Of a stretch of DNA of 64,000 nucleotides, positions 60,801 to 64,000 are shown piece by piece. This DNA comes from Xylaria sp. FL1777 (Eukaryota; Ascomycota; Sordariomycetes; Xylariales; Xylariaceae), in contig MU400628.1 of assembly GCA_022578965.1 (NCBI GenBank), forward strand, positions 60,020 to 124,019, given 5' to 3'. Positions within the stretch are counted from its first letter, which is position 1. Each line of letters starts with the position of its first letter. A program made the position numbers and the translations under genes. Under the pieces are notes generated by a model, which ran no database searches, was not told the DNA's origin, and was given only the letters and a program-made list of their open reading frames with translations.

Positions 60801-63565
60801 TACTAAAAATAAAAAATTAAAAATTAAGTTTAAGAATTTTAAAGATTTTTAGAACTAGCAATATATTAAAACAATAAACCTTAGTACTTTTATTAGCTAT
60901 TTTTATTAAAAAAAAGCAGTAGTAAAAAAAAAAAAGTTAAACAGCAGTAATAAAAAAGAATTAATATTAATGCTAGTGTTATAAAATAAACTAGTTGTTT
61001 TAATTTAAAGAATAGCTTAAATATTAAGCGTTATAACTTTTAAACTAACATAAATATTAGCTATAATAATTAAAGCAGTAATAATATTTGCTATTATAAC
61101 AATAAATTAAAGCTTTAAACAAGTAATTATATTATAACTAATATTAATATTACTATTAGTAAACTTAATGCTTATTTTTATTACTGCTATACTTAAAATA
61201 ATAACTTAAAATAAAAAACCTAACTTTTTATTATTATTACTGCTTTTATTATTAGAATTATTTATAATATTAAAAATGTTAAACATTAAAAGTTTTAAAC
61301 TTACTGCTTTAAAGCTTTATAATAAATCTATAAATATAAAAGCTTTTTTAATTTATGTTAAACTTTATTTAAAATAGCATTTTATTATTATTACAAAAAA
61401 AAATCAAAAAGTAATAATTACTTTATAATTCCTATTAAAAAAAGTACTAAAATAGTTTTAACTTATTTTAAAAGATTTTTTAAAAGCTAATAAGTTAACT
61501 AACCTTAAGCTAAAAACAAAAAAGATTTTTAAAAACTACGTTAAGTTTAAAAATTAAATAAAAGCACTATTTAAAAATACTTAAAAAGCAAAACACATAA
61601 AAAAAGCACTTTATTACTTAAAACAAACAAAAGTAGCAATAAATTATGCTATAAAATTTAAACAATTAATAGTAATTTTAAAATTGCTTAAACTTATATT
61701 ATTTTACTTATTTTATAATAAACTTAAAACTTAAGTTTAAAACAAACTATATAAAATAAATAAACTAATAAAAATTAATATATATATTAATATAGCTATT
61801 ATAATTAATTAACAATTATTTAACTAGTACTTTAAAACTAAAAAAACTAAAAAAAACAAAAAAAAAATACTTAAAAAAGTATTAAACAAAGATTTAAGCA
61901 AATTAATAAAGTTTAGAAATAATAATCCTAAAATATATTTAAAATTAAATGTTATAACTATAGAAAAAAAAAATGCTTTTAAAAATAATGCTAATCTAAA
62001 AAAAAAAACAAAAAAAAAAGCTATAAAAAAAAAAGATTTTTTAATTTAAAAAAAAAATACAAGTTATAAAAGTTTAAAACAACAAAAAACAATAAAGTAA
62101 TTTAAAAAATATGTTTTTAAAACAAAAATATAAAGTTGCTATTTTAAGTTAAAATAAAAGTGCTATACTAAATAAATCTAAATGTTTTATTTATATAAAT
62201 TAAAATAAATAAGCATGCAAATATTATTTAAAAGTTTTATAGTTATTAAAACAAATTATAAAAAGATATATTTGCTATATAAACAATTAAAGTTATTTAA
62301 TATATAACCTAAAAAAATAGTTTAATTAAAAATAACAAACAATAAAAAGTAATAAGTTAACATAGTTAGCAAACTTATAAAACTATAAAAACTTTAAACT
62401 ATTAAAACTTAAAATATAGCTTAAAAAAAAGTTATATTTAAAAAAACAAAACTATAACTATAAATAATATAATTATTAAATTAATTATAAACTATTAAAA
62501 TATTTAGTTATTAAATAAACTTAAAAAAACAAAACTTATAAAACTTTAAAGCAAAAATAAATAAAATTAAAAGCTATAAAAAACACTATAAAAAAAAAAC
62601 TAATAAAAATAAATAAAATATTTTTATAGCTTAAACTGCTTTAAATATAACAAAACAAAAAAGCATTAATAGTTAATATAAAAACTAATATGTTTTAAAA
62701 ACTAAAATTAATAATTTAACTAATTATTAAAAGTTATTATTATAATAATACTATAATAAAAAATAATAATAATATTTTATGCTTAAAAAATCTAAAATAT
62801 AATAAAGTATTATAAAATTATTATAAAATATATTATTGCTATTAATATTTACTTAATAAACTAAAAAATAATTAGTTTTTTAAATAAATTATAAAAATAG
62901 AAATATAAAACTTTTACGAATTAAAGTAATTAATTGTAATTATAGTTTACTATAAAAATTTATAAAAATTTGCAATATTTAAAAAAATTTTTAATTATAT
63001 TTATAACATTATTTTAAAGAAATATAAAAATAACTACTATAAATATTACTAGCTAATTAAAGCATAATTATATTAAAAAATAGTTATTAAAAGCAAAAAA
63101 GCTTAAAAACTATAATTTAAAGCTTAACTAAACGCAAAAACAAAACAAAACGCAATAATATCTAAAATACAAAATAAAATAAACATTTAAACATTTTATA
63201 AAAAAAAATCAAAAAACAAAATAAGTATTTGCTAAAAAAGCAGTAAGTAGCTAAAAAAACTAAAGCTTTATGTAAAGTTTAATGCAATAATTAATAAAAC
63301 TAATTTAAAATTAAACTTATATATTAAAAAAAAAAGTATAACATTTTAATTAATTTAAAAGTACAAGCTAATATAATTTTATTTAAAGTAGCAAAATAAA
63401 ATAAAATTCCTTAAAAATAGAAGCAAAAATTCTAAAAAATTAAAAGATTTAATAAAAGCACTTTTAGCTATAATAATAGTTATATACTTAAAAAAACTAA
63501 ACTTTTTAATATATTTATATAAAAACATAAAAAACAAATTATATTAAATATTGCTAATATATTAG
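57828..63565. other. AT-rich sequence, transposon-derived but unclassified
   Basis: 57900-60200 is strongly T-rich on the plus strand and 60600-63500 is A-rich, which suggests that one or more degraded elements of differing orientation lie here. I found no long match to the LTR family and no recognisable domain. It includes the 26-bp tandem repeat at 60225-60328. Confidence 0.5.
60225..60328. repeat. 26-bp tandem repeat, four units
   Basis: Units begin GCTTACTAAGCTTA, GCTTATTAAGCTTA, GCTTACTAAGCTTA and GCTTACTAGATTTG, and each ends in an ATTTAA-type tail; all four are exactly 26 bp. The differences are mostly transitions. Confidence 0.85.
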
Positions 63566-63737
63566 TAAGGTTTACTATAAGTAGTGAGGCAATTAAGCAT
63601 AAAAAGTGTAATGTAGATTAAAAAAAGGGGGGCCCTATAAGCAATTGCTACGCAATTGCCTTAGGCATAGGCCTTATATAGCTATTTAGCTAAGCCATTA
63701 TAGCCATAAGTGGGGATATTACTATAGCTAAACCTTA
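63566..63737. mobile_element. Small inverted-repeat element with relatively high GC
   Basis: The left border reads TAAGGTTTACTATA and the right border, on the other strand, TAAGGTTTAGCTATA; arms then stay loosely similar to CTCAC/CCCCAC. If TA is the target duplication, the element itself runs AGGTTTA...TAAACCT, about 168 bp. It contains GGGGGGCCC and two GCAATTGC palindromes three bases apart (63640-63658), and is clearly less AT-rich than its surroundings. It is noncoding. Confidence 0.5.
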
Positions 63738-64000
63738 TAAATATAAAGTCCCTTTTTTAGTTTATATTATATATTTAATTATAATATTATTTTAAAAATA
63801 CTATAGCTAAAAACTAGCAACCTTTTAATTTAATAAAAAGTAAAAAGTATTAATTAAAAAAATAAAAAATAAAGCAAAAAAATCAGAAAAATTGCAAAAA
63901 AAATCCTAAACAAAATACTAAAAGTATATTATAAATTTTATAAACTATTTAAAAAAAAAAAAAAAAAAGAACTTTTTAAATATAGCTTATAAAATTACTA

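Larger units (their letters stand above)
47270..64000. repeat. AT-rich, RIP-type repeat block (continues past the window)
   Basis: Base composition drops abruptly near 47270 and stays very AT-rich to the end; some lines are near 8 % GC (for example 51061-51120). Most remaining cytosines are followed by T; in 51001-51060 five of seven are CpT, one CpA and one CpG. RIP mutates CpA to TpA, so this residue pattern fits. No intact protein frame survives; the only frames over 60 codons (49375-49599, 58090-58356) are composition artefacts. Recognisable parts are annotated separately. Such blocks in ascomycetes are old transposon nests and often heterochromatic; a centromeric or subtelomeric position cannot be decided from this window. 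Confidence 0.9.

Noticed and set aside
61900..62300. A-rich stretch considered as a gag-like zinc-knuckle remnant
   Set aside because: The Cys/His spacing does not fit even allowing for C-to-T changes; no support.
47270..64000. Mitochondrial DNA insertion or mitochondrial contig as an explanation for the AT-richness
   Set aside because: No mitochondrial gene, tRNA cluster or intact frame is seen; the LTR structure and transition-only divergence fit RIP-mutated nuclear repeats better.

Overview
The window looks like nuclear DNA of a filamentous ascomycete (Pezizomycotina, probably Sordariomycetes; I cannot place it more finely). The reasons are intron-split genes with short GT-AG introns (mostly 50-100 bp) and CTRAC-like branch points, pyrimidine-rich leaders, fungal-type gene families (glucokinase GlkA type, NpgA-type phosphopantetheinyl transferase, Zn(II)2Cys6 regulator, Osh1-type oxysterol-binding protein), a fungal tRNA-Gly, and an extremely AT-rich repeat block with the marks of repeat-induced point mutation (RIP).

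Layout. 1-1202: 5' part of a secreted thaumatin-like protein (minus), cut by the window edge. 2112-2559: two adjacent short inverted-repeat elements. 3188-5636: Hsp70/actin-fold ATPase with a proline-rich N-terminal extension (minus). 5637-12089: long gene-poor stretch. 12090-12703: small two-exon protein with Cys/His motifs, function unknown. 14736-16452: glucokinase. 17025-18260: NAA50-like N-acetyltransferase (minus). 19775-21116: Sgf11-like SAGA subunit candidate. 21663-22236: PPIL1-type cyclophilin (minus). 23144-24953: signal peptide peptidase. 25391-26405: phosphopantetheinyl transferase. 28745-32720: ankyrin-PH-ORD oxysterol-binding protein. 33634-35441: peroxisomal-type acyl-CoA thioesterase. 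41512-42745: Zn2Cys6 transcription factor. 47023-47093: tRNA-Gly(GCC), at the edge of the AT-rich block. 47270-64000: AT-rich block, locally about 8-20 % GC.

The AT-rich block can be partly resolved. It holds an LTR retrotransposon family: two head-to-tail LTR copies of about 0.7 kb (47806-49341 and 49342-50041), about 6.4 kb of internal sequence, a third LTR with a 409-bp deletion, and a second copy of the first 1.1 kb of internal sequence. The duplicated internal segments stay at a constant offset of 6680 bp, with no net indel in the places compared, and the visible differences are mainly C/T and G/A. That is the pattern RIP leaves. An 839-bp element that is one long palindrome is inserted at a TA in the first LTR; the intact neighbouring LTR gives the empty site. 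A second small TA-flanked inverted-repeat element lies at 63566-63737.

The genes are unrelated housekeeping and accessory functions (sugar phosphorylation, protein folding, membrane proteolysis, carrier-protein activation, lipid transfer, fatty-acyl-CoA hydrolysis, transcription). I see no operon-like or biosynthetic cluster. I found no clearly novel multi-gene system; the most unusual structures are the nested palindromic element and the layered repeat block. All exon borders were read by eye from splice motifs, frame and family conservation, without transcript evidence.
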